From: Phormidium tenue FACHB-886
Lineage (GTDB): Bacteria > Cyanobacteriota > Cyanobacteriia > Elainellales > Elainellaceae
NCBI RefSeq assembly: GCF_014764505.1
Contig: NZ_JACXWX010000010.1
Span: 148,001-212,000 of the forward strand
Length of the DNA: 64,000 nt
Direction of reading: 5' to 3'
Numbering within the stretch: the first letter of the stretch is position 1; each line of letters opens with the position of its first letter. A model generated the notes under the pieces. That model saw only the letters and a program-made list of their open reading frames with translations, did not search any database and was not told where the DNA came from. A program made the position numbers and the translations under genes. Shown here in pieces: positions 34,628-44,134 of the stretch.

Positions 34628-36070
34628 TCATGGTTTTTGCTGGAGCGATCGCGATCGCTCCAGCCGATTGAGCAACCGCATCACTAGCTCAGCAGCATTT
34701 ACAGGTTTTGAGATGAAGTCATCGGCTCCAGCTTTAAAGGCTTGCTGCACTGTTTCGGCATCCTCCTGGGCACTTAGAAAAACGATCGGCAGCCAAGACC
34801 AGCGGCTGTGATTTCGTAAGGTTTGGCAAAGCTGGATTCCGCTAGTACCAGGCAATTGAAGATCTAAAATTAGCAGATCAGGCTCTACAGCCTCTAGCTG
34901 ATCCCAAAACTGTAGCGGATCGCTCAATGTTAAAACCTCAAATCCTTGAGGCTTTAGCATTACCTGGAGCAGGCGTAGCACGAAGCAATCGTCATCCAGG
35001 ATCAGGATTTTGCCATTGGAACCGCTTGCCGCTCGTTGTTTCTGAAGCCTCTGAGCAGTTTGGGAGCCTGCACTAACCGTTTCAATTTGCTGCTGCAGCG
35101 CTGTCACATACGCCAGAATGAGGGGCTGCTCGGATGGGGAGATTGCCGATGCTGATTGCAGCAGCGTTTTAATTTGCTGCACCATTGCCGCGCCTTCTGG
35201 CAAGCCCAACATGCCCAATAGCCCGATCAACTTATGGCACTCGCGCTGTGCCCGCTCCAGCAACTCCTGATCGCCTGTGTTCTGGGCAGCTTGCTGCAAA
35301 ACCGTAATCCGTTCTAGCAGCTTAGACTGATTTTGCTGCCAAAGGTCTGATGAGGAAGGGGCAGGGGATGGGCTAATGAGACGATCGACGAGCTGTGGGT
35401 CTGGGTTGAGCTTGTAGCCTATCCCGTACACCGTTTCGATTAAGTCTGCAGCTCCAATAGCTTTGAGTTTGTGTCGGAGCCGTTTAATGTGAGTGCGGAC
35501 GGCATCTTCGCCGGGGATCTCCTCATCAATTGACCAAAGCTGGTTCAAGATTGTGCTTTGGCTATACACCCGCTGTGGGTTTCGCATCAAGAGTTCCAAC
35601 AGCGCATATTCTTTAACCGTTAGATTGAGCGGCAACCCTGCAAAACTAGCTTCGCAGCTAGCTAGATCAAGCCGCAAATCTCCCCACTTCAACACAGCTG
35701 ATAAGACCATTCGTTGGCGACGCAACAAGGCACGTATCCTGGCTTCTAGCTCTGGCAGAGGCGCTGATTTAATTAGGTAGTCATCGGCTCCAGCATCTAA
35801 ACCAGAAATTCTGTCATCGCAGTCTGCTTTAGCGGTAAATAGCAGGACAGGAACCTGATTTCCTTTTGCCCGCAGCTGACGACAAAAGCTAATGCCATCT
35901 AGCTGCGGCAGCATCACATCTAGCACGACAAGGTCATAAGCAACCGACTGCACCAAGTCCCAGCCTATTTGCCCATCTGTTGCAACATCAATTACATACT
36001 GCTGGGGGGCAAGACGGCTTTTCAGCAGATCAACCAGTTGTTCATCATCTTCCACTAAAAGAATCTTCAT
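34628..36070 (-). CDS. hybrid response regulator REC-wHTH-Hpt-REC
   Basis: 480 residues from the ATG at 36068-36070 (MKILLVEDDEQL); an upstream in-frame start is unlikely. First receiver: about 1-115, phosphoacceptor D51. OmpR/PhoB-type winged helix: about 125-222 (TVKEYALLELLMRNPQRVYS). Hpt-like domain: about 250-330, with candidate phospho-His H279 in ECHKLIGLLG. Second receiver: about 355-475, phosphoacceptor D403 in LLILDLQLPG. A DNA-binding regulator that carries its own phosphotransfer domain can take part in a multistep relay. No histidine kinase is adjacent, so its partner is unknown. Confidence 0.9.
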   Translation of the reverse strand: MKILLVEDDEQLVDLLKSRLAPQQYVIDVATDGQIGWDLVQSVAYDLVVLDVMLPQLDGISFCRQLRAKGNQVPVLLFTAKADCDDRISGLDAGADDYLIKSAPLPELEARIRALLRRQRMVLSAVLKWGDLRLDLASCEASFAGLPLNLTVKEYALLELLMRNPQRVYSQSTILNQLWSIDEEIPGEDAVRTHIKRLRHKLKAIGAADLIETVYGIGYKLNPDPQLVDRLISPSPAPSSSDLWQQNQSKLLERITVLQQAAQNTGDQELLERAQRECHKLIGLLGMLGLPEGAAMVQQIKTLLQSASAISPSEQPLILAYVTALQQQIETVSAGSQTAQRLQKQRAASGSNGKILILDDDCFVLRLLQVMLKPQGFEVLTLSDPLQFWDQLEAVEPDLLILDLQLPGTSGIQLCQTLRNHSRWSWLPIVFLSAQEDAETVQQAFKAGADDFISKPVNAAELVMRLLNRLERSRSLQQKP

Positions 36071-36479
36071 TCTTCTCGCAATTCTCAACTGCGCGAAACC
36101 TAGAGTACTTACCTCTGTAAGCCATGACTTTTGCGGCAATTTACAGCGGTTCTCGATCGCCTCAAGCCCAGAATTTCTGGTTTGCTGCATTGCAAACCCA
36201 AAAAACAGAGCCTTCAGCCAAACTCAAAGCGTCCAAATCTAAGCACTGTTGTTTAGCGCGATACAAACTTGTGTTTGGTATGGACAGCTCGGTTCTAGTA
36301 ATCCCAAAAAGGGAGTGAAAGAGAACTCTTGCAGAAAATTGGTTTGTAAAAGTCAGTCTGGCGATCGTCGCAGGCGATATTCGTTAGGCACTGGGTAGTA
36401 CAGCGCTTTGTGCTGAAACAAAATCAGATAATTTAGCCTATTCAAGTGAATACTGCTGTAGGTATTGAGATAGGAAGCG

Positions 36480-37121
36480 TTACTGTGCCTGCTGTGCAGC
36501 TAAGGCAATCGCGCTAGGAAAAATGCGGTGTTCCTGCACCTGTATCCGCTGATGCAACGTTTCTGCTGTGTCATTCGGCAGGATTGGTACTGCTGCTTGC
36601 ATCAGGATGGGACCGCTATCTACGACCAGCTCGACAATGTGAACCGTGCAGCCTGTAATTTTGACTTTTGCGGCGATCGCCTGCTCAATAGCATGTGCTC
36701 CCGGAAAGCTAGGCAGCAGGCTAGGATGGATGTTGAGGATACGACGGGGAAAAGCGTTGATCAAAACTGCTGTCACAACCCGCATCCAGCCAGCCATGAT
36801 AATCCACTCCACGTCATGCTGCTGCATTGTGTCGATGATCGCTTGATCTAGTGCTTCGCGGCTGGCATACTCGCGATGGTTGAGCAGCACTTTGGGGACA
36901 TTGAGGCGATCGGCACGTTCTGCGACTTTGGCGTTGGGGTTATTGTAGACCAAAACTTGAATTTGAGCGTTGAGTTTTTGATGGGCAATTGCTTGGGCGA
37001 TCGCTTCCATATTGCTACCGCTTCCAGATGCCAAAACGCCTAGCCTCAAGACAGACATAGAATCAGTGGTGGGCAGCGGGAGGTCGGGCGAAACTAAGCT
37101 GGGCGCAGCATCAGAAACCAT
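36480..37121 (-). CDS. purN: phosphoribosylglycinamide formyltransferase
   Basis: Transfers a formyl group from 10-formyl-THF to GAR in purine synthesis. 213 residues. The phosphate-binding stretch ASGSGSNMEAIAQAI, the catalytic NIHPSLLPSFPGAHA and the later GCTVHIVE ... DSGPIL region match PurN. The first 21 residues (before MSVLRLGVLASG) are not part of the fold, so the start could also be 37058; neither site has a strong ribosome-binding sequence. It follows the response regulator by about 400 bases and stands as a single gene. Confidence 0.94.
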   Translation of the reverse strand: MVSDAAPSLVSPDLPLPTTDSMSVLRLGVLASGSGSNMEAIAQAIAHQKLNAQIQVLVYNNPNAKVAERADRLNVPKVLLNHREYASREALDQAIIDTMQQHDVEWIIMAGWMRVVTAVLINAFPRRILNIHPSLLPSFPGAHAIEQAIAAKVKITGCTVHIVELVVDSGPILMQAAVPILPNDTAETLHQRIQVQEHRIFPSAIALAAQQAQ

Positions 37122-37254
37122 GAGAGCAGAAAGATGAATTGCGATTAACTACCCTAACATGTCCTTGAATAAGGAATGCAGCCATTCGCATTGCGCTAAG
37201 TCCAGATTATTTTGACGGTCCCGATCGTTGGATATTTAGTAAATCTACAGAGCC

Positions 37255-38148
37255 ATGACACAAGTAAAACTACAGCAACTCACTCAATCCCAGCGTCAAA
37301 CTCTGACGGCTTGGCTATTTCTGGCTCCGGCGCTTGTGTTGCTGGGAATTTTTGTGGTCTACCCGATCGGCTATCTGATCTACCTCAGCTTCACGTCCGG
37401 CAGTTTTACCCGGGCGGGTCTTCGTTGGGTTGGGTTACGGAACTATTGGCGGCTGCTAGCAGATGCAGATTTTTGGCAGGTGCTAGGCAATACCCTGTAT
37501 TTTACGATCGCAACGGTAGTTCCCAGTTTGGTGATTCCGCTGGGGCTGGCGGTGCTGTTGAATCGGTCGATCGCTCTACGCGGCTTTTTGCGGACGGCTT
37601 ATTTTATTCCGTCGGTGACATCGCTGGTGGCTGTAGGGCTGGGCTTTCGGTGGTTATTTCAAACCAATGGCATTGTAAATGCGGGTTTAAATCTTGTGGG
37701 CATTGCTAGTATTCCTTGGCTGGGGAGTGTCACTTGGGCAATGCCAGTCCTGATTTTACTGAGCATTTGGAAGCAAATTGGCTTCAATCTGGTGGTGTTT
37801 TTGGCAGGGCTCCAAACGATTCCCCAGAATCGCTATGAAGCGGCTGAGCTAGATGGTGCAACCGCATGGCAGCAGTTTTGGCATGTGACGCTGCCCGGAC
37901 TGCGACCCACGCTAGTTTTTGCGGCAATTACAACCGGAATCTTCACGCTCCGCAGCTTTGAGCAACCTTATGTGATGACAGGCGGCGGCCCGCTGAACTC
38001 TACAAACTTGCTAGTGTTCTACATCTACAATCAGGCCTTTGCCCAATTTGATTTGGGCTATGCGGCAGCTGCAACAAGCGTGCTGTTGGCAATTACGCTG
38101 GGGCTAGTTTATCTACAGCTACAAACTTCGCAGGATGAGGAACAGTAA
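37255..38148 (+). CDS. ABC transporter permease, sugar (MalF/UgpA) type
   Basis: Inner-membrane subunit of a carbohydrate-type ABC importer, 297 residues with six predicted helices. The first is LTAWLFLAPALVLLGIFVVY. The EAA loop that contacts the ATPase is intact: EAAELDGATAWQQFWHVTLP. Typical of MalF/UgpA-like subunits. No substrate-binding protein, MalG-like partner permease or ATPase gene is next to it, so the other parts must be encoded elsewhere. The downstream gene is convergent. Confidence 0.9.
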   Translation: MTQVKLQQLTQSQRQTLTAWLFLAPALVLLGIFVVYPIGYLIYLSFTSGSFTRAGLRWVGLRNYWRLLADADFWQVLGNTLYFTIATVVPSLVIPLGLAVLLNRSIALRGFLRTAYFIPSVTSLVAVGLGFRWLFQTNGIVNAGLNLVGIASIPWLGSVTWAMPVLILLSIWKQIGFNLVVFLAGLQTIPQNRYEAAELDGATAWQQFWHVTLPGLRPTLVFAAITTGIFTLRSFEQPYVMTGGGPLNSTNLLVFYIYNQAFAQFDLGYAAAATSVLLAITLGLVYLQLQTSQDEEQ

Positions 38149-38193
38149 ATCTTTTATTGGGTGGCATGATCCGTTCGTTGCCCTTCAACCGCA

Positions 38194-39015
38194 TCAACCC
38201 TCAATTAGTGGCTCGCCTTGAGAGGGCGACAGCGGATACATTCTGACGATCGCGCCTACCACAACCAGTAGCCCAATTAACGCAGCCCCAATTCCAAGCG
38301 GGCTGGGCAACCAAAATACGGCTTGCAGATGGTTGAGTTCTCCCGAATGAAGTTGCCAAATGAGCTGGTGTCCTTTGCTGCGGAGTTGTGGTGGGTTCTC
38401 GGCATTCAGGCTTTTGGCGCTTCCCGGTATGCTGAGACTAAACTTTAGCTGAAGCAGCTTGCTGGGATCGAGCGACAGGGTTTCTGCGGTTAGAGGAGTG
38501 AGCGATCGTAAATCTAACTCGTAGTCCAGTACGAAGCGCTGCCAGAAAATCCAGTTGCCCGACCGCATCTGCAGGTGGGAAGTGGCAGTGGGCAGGTTGG
38601 GCGACTGGGCGGATTTTGGCTGCCACTCGGTCTGAAAAAGTTGGTTGAACTTAGCCTCTAGATCTTTGGCATTGAAGAAGGGCAGGGTGAGGGTTGCTTC
38701 TTGCTGGCCAGCCCAACGGAAAGACCCGCCCAGTTTCTTGCTCTGCTGTTCCAGATTGTCTAGCCAGATTGAGGCGATTGCATTCTCCAAGCCGGTTTTG
38801 CCTGGGTCGATATGGATGTGCTGGACAATTGTGCCATGGTTGGCATCTTGGAAGCGAATGCCAATGTCAGAGCGAACACAGCCCGTCAGCAGGAAAAAGG
38901 CGATTAGAATGAGCCACAGCCGCAGCTTTAGAAAGACTAAGGCGATCGCTTTTAGCTCTCGTAAGGGCAGGGGCGATCGTTTGGATGGAGGTTGCCATCG
39001 TGCCAATTTGCTCAT
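38194..39015 (-). CDS. DUF3153 family lipoprotein
   Basis: 273 residues. A hydrophobic segment ends in a lipobox-like LLTGC (LRLWLILIAFFLLTGC, after a long basic N-terminus of about 30 residues), then a beta-rich domain follows. A single transmembrane helix near the C-terminus (LGIGAALIGLLVVVGAIVRM) gives a second anchor. This is the DUF3153 pattern, mostly cyanobacterial and of unknown function. It may be a membrane-attached protein with its body outside the cytosol. It is convergent with the ABC permease gene. Confidence 0.75.
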   Translation of the reverse strand: MSKLARWQPPSKRSPLPLRELKAIALVFLKLRLWLILIAFFLLTGCVRSDIGIRFQDANHGTIVQHIHIDPGKTGLENAIASIWLDNLEQQSKKLGGSFRWAGQQEATLTLPFFNAKDLEAKFNQLFQTEWQPKSAQSPNLPTATSHLQMRSGNWIFWQRFVLDYELDLRSLTPLTAETLSLDPSKLLQLKFSLSIPGSAKSLNAENPPQLRSKGHQLIWQLHSGELNHLQAVFWLPSPLGIGAALIGLLVVVGAIVRMYPLSPSQGEPLIEG

Positions 39016-39083
39016 TGCTGCCTTGAGAATGCCTGCAAAAATTTAAGTTTGCAGGATAAATTGGGGTTTGGCAACCGCCAGAT

Positions 39084-40394
39084 CTAATTTCGGGCAGCTA
39101 CGCCAAGCTGATTGAACAGCAGGCTGGGGACATAGGCTCCACCCCCCACCCATTCTGGCGTATCGCCTAGATCGGTAAGCTGCTGGAACGCTTCAAAGAT
39201 GCTGCCTGCCACCATTGTGTTTTTGACCCGTCCGACGATTTCTCCCTTTTCTACTTTGTAGCCCAGCGCCAAATTGACTGAAAACTCACCTGCTAGCTGA
39301 TTGGATTGTCCTGCTCCCAGCACCTGATCGACTATTACGCCTTCGTCAATGCTGGCGATCAGATCTGCCGTCGAAGTTTGACCGGGCGCAATGCAGAGAT
39401 TGATTGTATTGGGCAACGGACGGGACAACCCTCCGCGGAAACCGTTGCCTGTAGATACCTGCCCCGCTCGCGCTGCCCAGCGGCGATCCCAATAAAAGCT
39501 TTGCACCGTGCCATTCTCGATAAACGCCTTGTGGCTAGTCGGGGTTCCTTCATCATCAAAGGTGCAGGCGCTAACGCCGAGCGTCGGGTCTTCAAACAGC
39601 GTCAGCCGCTTATCAAATAGCGTTTCGCCCAGCTTGTCGGCTAGCGGCGAAGATTTTTGCACCACTGCCTGACCCGAAAGAATTGCATCAAACAAGCCGC
39701 CGATCGTGCTGACTGCCGATCGGGGCATAAATAGCACTGGGTAAGTGCCACTGCTGATGCTGGCGCTGCGTTCTGCCCAGCGATATTTTTGCAGCAGCGT
39801 TTGCAAGATGCGATCGTAGTCTGGATCGCGATCGCGTCCGACATCGTAGCTATAGATCTGCAGAAAATCTTCGCCCTTGACCAAATTTCCCGATAGGCTA
39901 GCGCTGATCGTTTGGCTCGATCGCTCAGCGTAGACATCGCGGCTGGTAGCGATCTTTACAGTCCCAGAACCCACCCGAAATCCCACATCTACTAGGATCT
40001 CCGGATTGTATTCATGCATCTGTTGAATCAGGCGTTCGCCCACGCTGACCAGCTCTTGGGTGGTGGGGGGTGTGTAGACAGTGCCATTGCCGGTATCCCA
40101 CTGATGGAAATCTGCGGCAAACTCGAATTCGGCGGGGCTACCAATCTCAGCCGTTTGCACTGCCGCATCCACCAGATCGTCCAGTCTGCTCAGGTCGGTT
40201 GAGCTGGCGAAGCCCAACCTGCCGTTAGAAATGACCCGCAGCGCCACTCCCTGCGACGCTTTGGTTTGCAGCAGCTTGAGTCGGTTGTTTTCAAATTCGA
40301 TCGGGGTGCTTTGGCTGGAGGCATAGTAGACCTCGGCTGCATCAGTACGCTGCGCCGCGAGGCTGAGGATCTGTTCGAGGATGGGGTCGGACAT
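39084..40394 (-). CDS. TldD/PmbA family protein
   Basis: 436 residues, PmbA-like. The family includes TldD and TldE/PmbA, whose heterodimer is a metalloprotease. The zinc HExxxH helix of TldD is absent here; the protein has the TldE/PmbA pattern instead, ending in NTMVAGSIFEAFQQL and GAYVPSLLF. Recognised by N-terminal YYASSQSTPIEFENNRLK, GLRFGFA-like SNGRLGFASSTDL and the conserved VLFMPRSAVSTIGGLF. It probably works with a TldD encoded elsewhere. It lies between the DUF3153 gene and the TPR-like gene on the same strand. Confidence 0.88.
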   Translation of the reverse strand: MSDPILEQILSLAAQRTDAAEVYYASSQSTPIEFENNRLKLLQTKASQGVALRVISNGRLGFASSTDLSRLDDLVDAAVQTAEIGSPAEFEFAADFHQWDTGNGTVYTPPTTQELVSVGERLIQQMHEYNPEILVDVGFRVGSGTVKIATSRDVYAERSSQTISASLSGNLVKGEDFLQIYSYDVGRDRDPDYDRILQTLLQKYRWAERSASISSGTYPVLFMPRSAVSTIGGLFDAILSGQAVVQKSSPLADKLGETLFDKRLTLFEDPTLGVSACTFDDEGTPTSHKAFIENGTVQSFYWDRRWAARAGQVSTGNGFRGGLSRPLPNTINLCIAPGQTSTADLIASIDEGVIVDQVLGAGQSNQLAGEFSVNLALGYKVEKGEIVGRVKNTMVAGSIFEAFQQLTDLGDTPEWVGGGAYVPSLLFNQLGVAARN

Positions 40395-40474
40395 GGTTGA
40401 ATTGGGAGGATGGAGAAACGCGAAATTCGATCGTAAGGCAGGAGAATATCCAGGCTGAACTAGCCATCAGACGG

Positions 40475-41005
40475 TTAGCTGAGCCAGATCAACCCTCCCA
40501 ACAGTAGCCCGATCGCTGCCAGAGCAATCCAGACAAAGCCGTTATCTTTAGTGTTGACTTGGCTGAGGTCAACTGGCTCTGGTTCAGACTGGGGGCGTGG
40601 ACGCGGGGGTGCTTTTTTAGCGGTTTCGGCAAAGCGAGACGCCCCTTTGTTATCTGTCTCAGCCGTGTCGATGCTGGACAGATCGGGAATTTGAGTGAGC
40701 CATTCGGGGCGGGTTTGCAGCTTGGGCGCTTTGAGGATGTAGAGCAAGCGGCGACTCTGTTTGCGGGTTCGCAAGTCAGGATGTGCATCTAAAGTTTGGC
40801 AAAGAGCGATCGCCTGCTGGTCTTGCCCTGCTGCCTGATACGCCGTTATCAGCCAGATTTGCATTTCGCCGCCTAGTGGCGTTCCCTTTGCCACTAAGCT
40901 GACTGCTTTTTCCAGCAATTCGATCGACTGACGATACTGCCCTCGTTCAAAAGCAGCTTTTCCGGCTTGATATTGGCGATTAGCGAGATCAAGAGAATCG
41001 GACAT
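40475..41005 (-). CDS. TPR-like membrane-anchored protein
   Basis: 176 residues. The N-terminal half reads as two to three tetratricopeptide-like helices (ANRQYQAGKAAFERGQYRQS, then IWLITAYQAAGQDQQAIALC). A Pro/Arg/Glu-rich linker follows, and a single C-terminal membrane helix (FVWIALAAIGLLLGGLIWLS) ends the protein, so it looks tail-anchored with its TPR region in the cytosol. Conserved in cyanobacteria as far as I recall; no function known. Between PmbA and argB on the same strand. Confidence 0.72.
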   Translation of the reverse strand: MSDSLDLANRQYQAGKAAFERGQYRQSIELLEKAVSLVAKGTPLGGEMQIWLITAYQAAGQDQQAIALCQTLDAHPDLRTRKQSRRLLYILKAPKLQTRPEWLTQIPDLSSIDTAETDNKGASRFAETAKKAPPRPRPQSEPEPVDLSQVNTKDNGFVWIALAAIGLLLGGLIWLS

Positions 41006-41024
41006 GGTAGATCAACGTAATTTC

Positions 41025-41049
41025 TGAAAGGGAGACTGCCTCCCTTTCA
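41025..41049 (-). terminator. terminator after argB
   Basis: Perfect 10-bp stem TGAAAGGGAG / CTCCCTTTCA around ACTGC, 16 bases past the argB stop codon in its direction of transcription. It also lies just upstream of the TPR gene, so that gene may have its own promoter or depend on read-through. Confidence 0.65.
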
Positions 41050-41064
41050 CAAAATAACAAGATT

Positions 41065-41961
41065 CTACGCATGGTAGCCGGATGCCACGATCATTGAGCC
41101 AATCCCGGCATCGGTAAAGGTTTCTAACAGAAGGGCATGAGGAATGCGCCCGTCGATAATGTGGGTGGCGCGGACACCCTGAGCCAGCGATCGGACGCAG
41201 CAGTTAACTTTGGGAATCATGCCGCCTGCAACGATACCTTCCTCAATTAGATTGCGAGCCTCTTGGATATCGAGCTTGGCGATCAGCGTGGAGGGGTCTT
41301 TGTAGTTTCTGAGGATGCCTGCTGTGTCGGTCATCAGGATCAGCTTTTCGGCGCCAAGGGCGGCTGCCAGCTCGCCAGCAACGGTGTCAGCGTTAATGTT
41401 GTATGCCTGTCCGCGATCGTCTGCCGCGACGCTAGAGACGATCGGAATATAGCCATCTCTAACCAGAGACTCCAGCAGCCGCACATCGGTAGCGCTGACT
41501 TCTCCAACAAAGCCAATGCCCAGATCCCCTTGAGGACGGGCTTTAATCAGGTTGCCATCTTTGCCACATAGCCCAACCGCTTTGCCGCCTGCCTGATTAA
41601 TCAACGAGACGATCTCTTTGTTCACCCGACCCACCAGCACCATTTCGACGACATCCATCGTGGCGGCATCGGTGACGCGCAAGCCGTTCTTGAACTGCGC
41701 CTCAATGCCAAGTTTGTCGAGCCAGGAGTTAATTTCAGGTCCGCCGCCATGAACAACGACCGGGCGCAAGCCGACGCATGAAAGAAACACGATGTCTCGC
41801 ATCACGGTTTCCTTGAGTCTGCCGTCTTTCATTGCAGCCCCGCCGTATTTCACGACGATCGTCCGTCCAGCAAACTGTTGAATATAGGGGAGGGCTTCGC
41901 TGAGGACTCGTACCCTTGTGGCTTCGGCTTTCCGAATATATTCGCTGTCTGTCCCAACCAT
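41065..41961 (-). CDS. argB: acetylglutamate kinase
   Basis: Phosphorylates N-acetylglutamate, the controlling step of arginine synthesis. 298 residues. The active-site glycines are in KYGGAAM and [10 protein letters not shown]. An N-terminal helix extension ([20 protein letters not shown]) marks the hexameric, arginine-inhibited type. In cyanobacteria this enzyme binds the PII protein under nitrogen-rich conditions, which relieves arginine inhibition; that is known for the family and inferred here. Other arg genes are not adjacent. A perfect hairpin terminates the gene. Confidence 0.96.
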   Translation of the reverse strand: MVGTDSEYIRKAEATRVRVLSEALPYIQQFAGRTIVVKYGGAAMKDGRLKETVMRDIVFLSCVGLRPVVVHGGGPEINSWLDKLGIEAQFKNGLRVTDAATMDVVEMVLVGRVNKEIVSLINQAGGKAVGLCGKDGNLIKARPQGDLGIGFVGEVSATDVRLLESLVRDGYIPIVSSVAADDRGQAYNINADTVAGELAAALGAEKLILMTDTAGILRNYKDPSTLIAKLDIQEARNLIEEGIVAGGMIPKVNCCVRSLAQGVRATHIIDGRIPHALLLETFTDAGIGSMIVASGYHA

Positions 41962-42069
41962 GAGTTGCAGAATGATTTTTAAGGTGCTTGGTTGTAGTGC
42001 AGTTTAGCAGCAGTGAAGTGGAAAGAGTGTTCGTGGTTACGCTTTTGACCAGCAGCAGCGAGAAAAGCT

Positions 42070-43110
42070 TTATTTTCCCTGAAGCTGTCGTTGGATTTGG
42101 CGGAGGGTTTTGTGCATCTCTGGTAAACGGTTAAACACTGCTGATGCTTTCAGGTAAAGATTATAGGGAATTGCTGGCGTCCCTAAAACGGCGGTTCCTG
42201 CCGCAACGGTGCTGTGAATACCCGCCTGTGCGCCTGCCTGCACCCCATTGCCTACCTTTGCCTGATTTGCCACACCAACCTGCCCACCCAAAATCACCCG
42301 CTCCCCTAGCTGTGCCCCGCCTGCCAACCCTACTTGCGCCGCTAGCGCACAATTTTTGCCAATCTGAGAGCCATGCCCGATCTGCACCAAGTTGTCGATC
42401 TTGGTGTTGCACCCTATGCGCGTTTCGCCGACCGCCGGACGATCGACCGCGCTGTTGCAGCCAATCTCTACCCCGTCTTCCAGCACCACCAAGCCAGACT
42501 GCTCCATCTTCAGCCAGCCTTCGGGGATGGGCACAAAGCCAAACCCCTCTGAGCCAATCACTGCACCGCAGTGAATCACACAATCTGCGCCGATTTGGGC
42601 GCGCTCATGCACCACGCTATTGGCATGTAGCGTGGTGCGATCGCCAATCGTTGCGTGAGGGTAGACCACCACATTGGGATGAATACAAACCTGATTGCCA
42701 ATCGATGCGCCCGCCTGAATTACCACATGAGCGCCGATCGACACCTCCTCGCCCAGCCGCGCCGATGGGTCGACCACTGCGGTGGGATGAATGCCCGGAG
42801 CCGGACGAAACGGCTGATAGAACTGGGCGATCGCTTTGGCAAACAGCAGGCGTGGGTGTGGCGTACTGATCCAGGCAATGTTGCGGGCGATCGCTTTTTC
42901 CTGAAGCGCGGCATCCATTGGCAAAATCAGGGCGGCGGCTGCAGTCGTTTCTACCTGCGCTGCAAACTTTTCGCCTTCGATGTAGCTCAAGGCTGTGGCT
43001 GTGGCTCCCTCGATTGCTGCCACGCCTGCCACATTTGGATTAAGGTCGGCGCGGCTAGAGAGACTGCTGGAGGGTGCACCTAATTTCTCAACGAGTTCGC
43101 TGAATTTCAT
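42070..43110 (-). CDS. lpxD: UDP-3-O-acylglucosamine N-acyltransferase
   Basis: Third acylation step of lipid A synthesis, making UDP-2,3-diacylglucosamine. 346 residues. The N-terminal uridine-binding domain (about 1-100) is followed by a left-handed beta helix of hexapeptide repeats (VSIGAHVVIQAGASIGNQVC and many more) and a short helical tail. The conserved IGSEGFGFVP motif holds the region before the active-site histidine (IGHGSQIG). Its presence agrees with a cyanobacterial outer membrane containing lipopolysaccharide. lpxA, lpxB, lpxC and fabZ are not next to it; only lpxD is here. Confidence 0.93.
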   Translation of the reverse strand: MKFSELVEKLGAPSSSLSSRADLNPNVAGVAAIEGATATALSYIEGEKFAAQVETTAAAALILPMDAALQEKAIARNIAWISTPHPRLLFAKAIAQFYQPFRPAPGIHPTAVVDPSARLGEEVSIGAHVVIQAGASIGNQVCIHPNVVVYPHATIGDRTTLHANSVVHERAQIGADCVIHCGAVIGSEGFGFVPIPEGWLKMEQSGLVVLEDGVEIGCNSAVDRPAVGETRIGCNTKIDNLVQIGHGSQIGKNCALAAQVGLAGGAQLGERVILGGQVGVANQAKVGNGVQAGAQAGIHSTVAAGTAVLGTPAIPYNLYLKASAVFNRLPEMHKTLRQIQRQLQGK

Positions 43111-43189
43111 CGCCCGATCGTAGTGCTGAGTGGATATGCTGCATTAAAGCACCGTCATCATATCGAATTGTGGCGCGATCGCAATCTGG

Positions 43190-43924
43190 TTATTTTCCCT
43201 GCGGCTGCATGTGGGGCGGGTAGCCTTTGATGAGTTTGGCGTCGGGGGGTTGGTAGGTCAGGGCTTTGCTGGTTTGTTTCTTTAGCGCCACCAGCGATTC
43301 TGCCAGCTTGACGGCAGCGGCAACGGCATCAATGATGGGAATGCCCAATCGGTGCTCTAGCGCCTGATCTAGTCCGCTCATGCCCGCACAGCCTAAACAC
43401 AACGCTTCAACTTTATCTTCAGCGATCGCCAATTTTCCAATTGCTTCCAGGGCATCGGTCGTTGCCTCTCGGGCAGTCTCGGTTTCAACGACCGCAATCC
43501 CACTGGTGCGGATCGAGACGCAGCGATGGGCGAAGCCCGCTTTGTAAATTGTTTTTTCGATCATGTCGAGCGTCCGATGCTGCGTCGTTACAACTCCCCA
43601 GCGGGCTGCTAGCATATTCGCCATGTACATGCTCGCTTCGGCAATACCAACGACAGGTTTGGTTGTGAGTTCGCGGGCTGCCTCAACCCCCGGATCGCCC
43701 CAGCAGGCAATCACAAAGGCATCAAAATCAGGGGAGAGAATGATTTCTTCGAGAATTCCAGGAATCGCTAGAAATTCATCGTAGTAGCTCTCGACCGACT
43801 CTGGACCCGACTTGGGCTGTGTCGTCACAATTTCTGTCTCTTTAAACCGAGCTGCTTGTGCCGACTCATCGATGCCCTCGGTCATCGGTGTGTAGGTATT
43901 GCCGTTGATCACCTTAATTCTCAT
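43190..43924 (-). CDS. aspartate/glutamate (hydantoin) racemase family protein
   Basis: 244 residues, racemase fold of the hydantoin-racemase branch. The two catalytic cysteines are in VIACWGDPGVEAARELT and EALCLGCAGMSGL. N-terminal MRIKVINGNTYTPMT is typical. Members racemise amino acids or hydantoins; some related proteins are decarboxylases. No hydantoinase or carbamoylase gene is near, so the substrate is open. It is upstream of lpxD on the same strand, about 80 bases away, without a clear functional link. Confidence 0.85.
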   Translation of the reverse strand: MRIKVINGNTYTPMTEGIDESAQAARFKETEIVTTQPKSGPESVESYYDEFLAIPGILEEIILSPDFDAFVIACWGDPGVEAARELTTKPVVGIAEASMYMANMLAARWGVVTTQHRTLDMIEKTIYKAGFAHRCVSIRTSGIAVVETETAREATTDALEAIGKLAIAEDKVEALCLGCAGMSGLDQALEHRLGIPIIDAVAAAVKLAESLVALKKQTSKALTYQPPDAKLIKGYPPHMQPQGK

Positions 43925-44134
43925 GGTTAGGCGCTTAGATAAGTTTTAAGCTTTAGCCTACAGGCAAGACCAGCAATCCTGCGGCCGATCGCCTAATATT
44001 GAGAAAGGTAAAGGATAAGAAAGATAAATAATCAATCGCTTAAAGTCTTACGCTCTTTTACAAGACGCATCAAAACCTTAAGTCTAGGTAAGCGGAACCG
44101 TCATCCGAACAGCGGGTAAGATACTATCTCTTAA

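Noticed and set aside
37212-37709. 165-codon plus frame over the ABC permease gene
   Set aside because: Alternative frame of a well-supported permease; the permease frame has the EAA loop and membrane helices.
42144-42869. 241-codon frame antisense to lpxD
   Set aside because: Long only because the repetitive hexapeptide coding of lpxD lacks stops on the other strand; Pro/Arg/Ser-rich nonsense composition.
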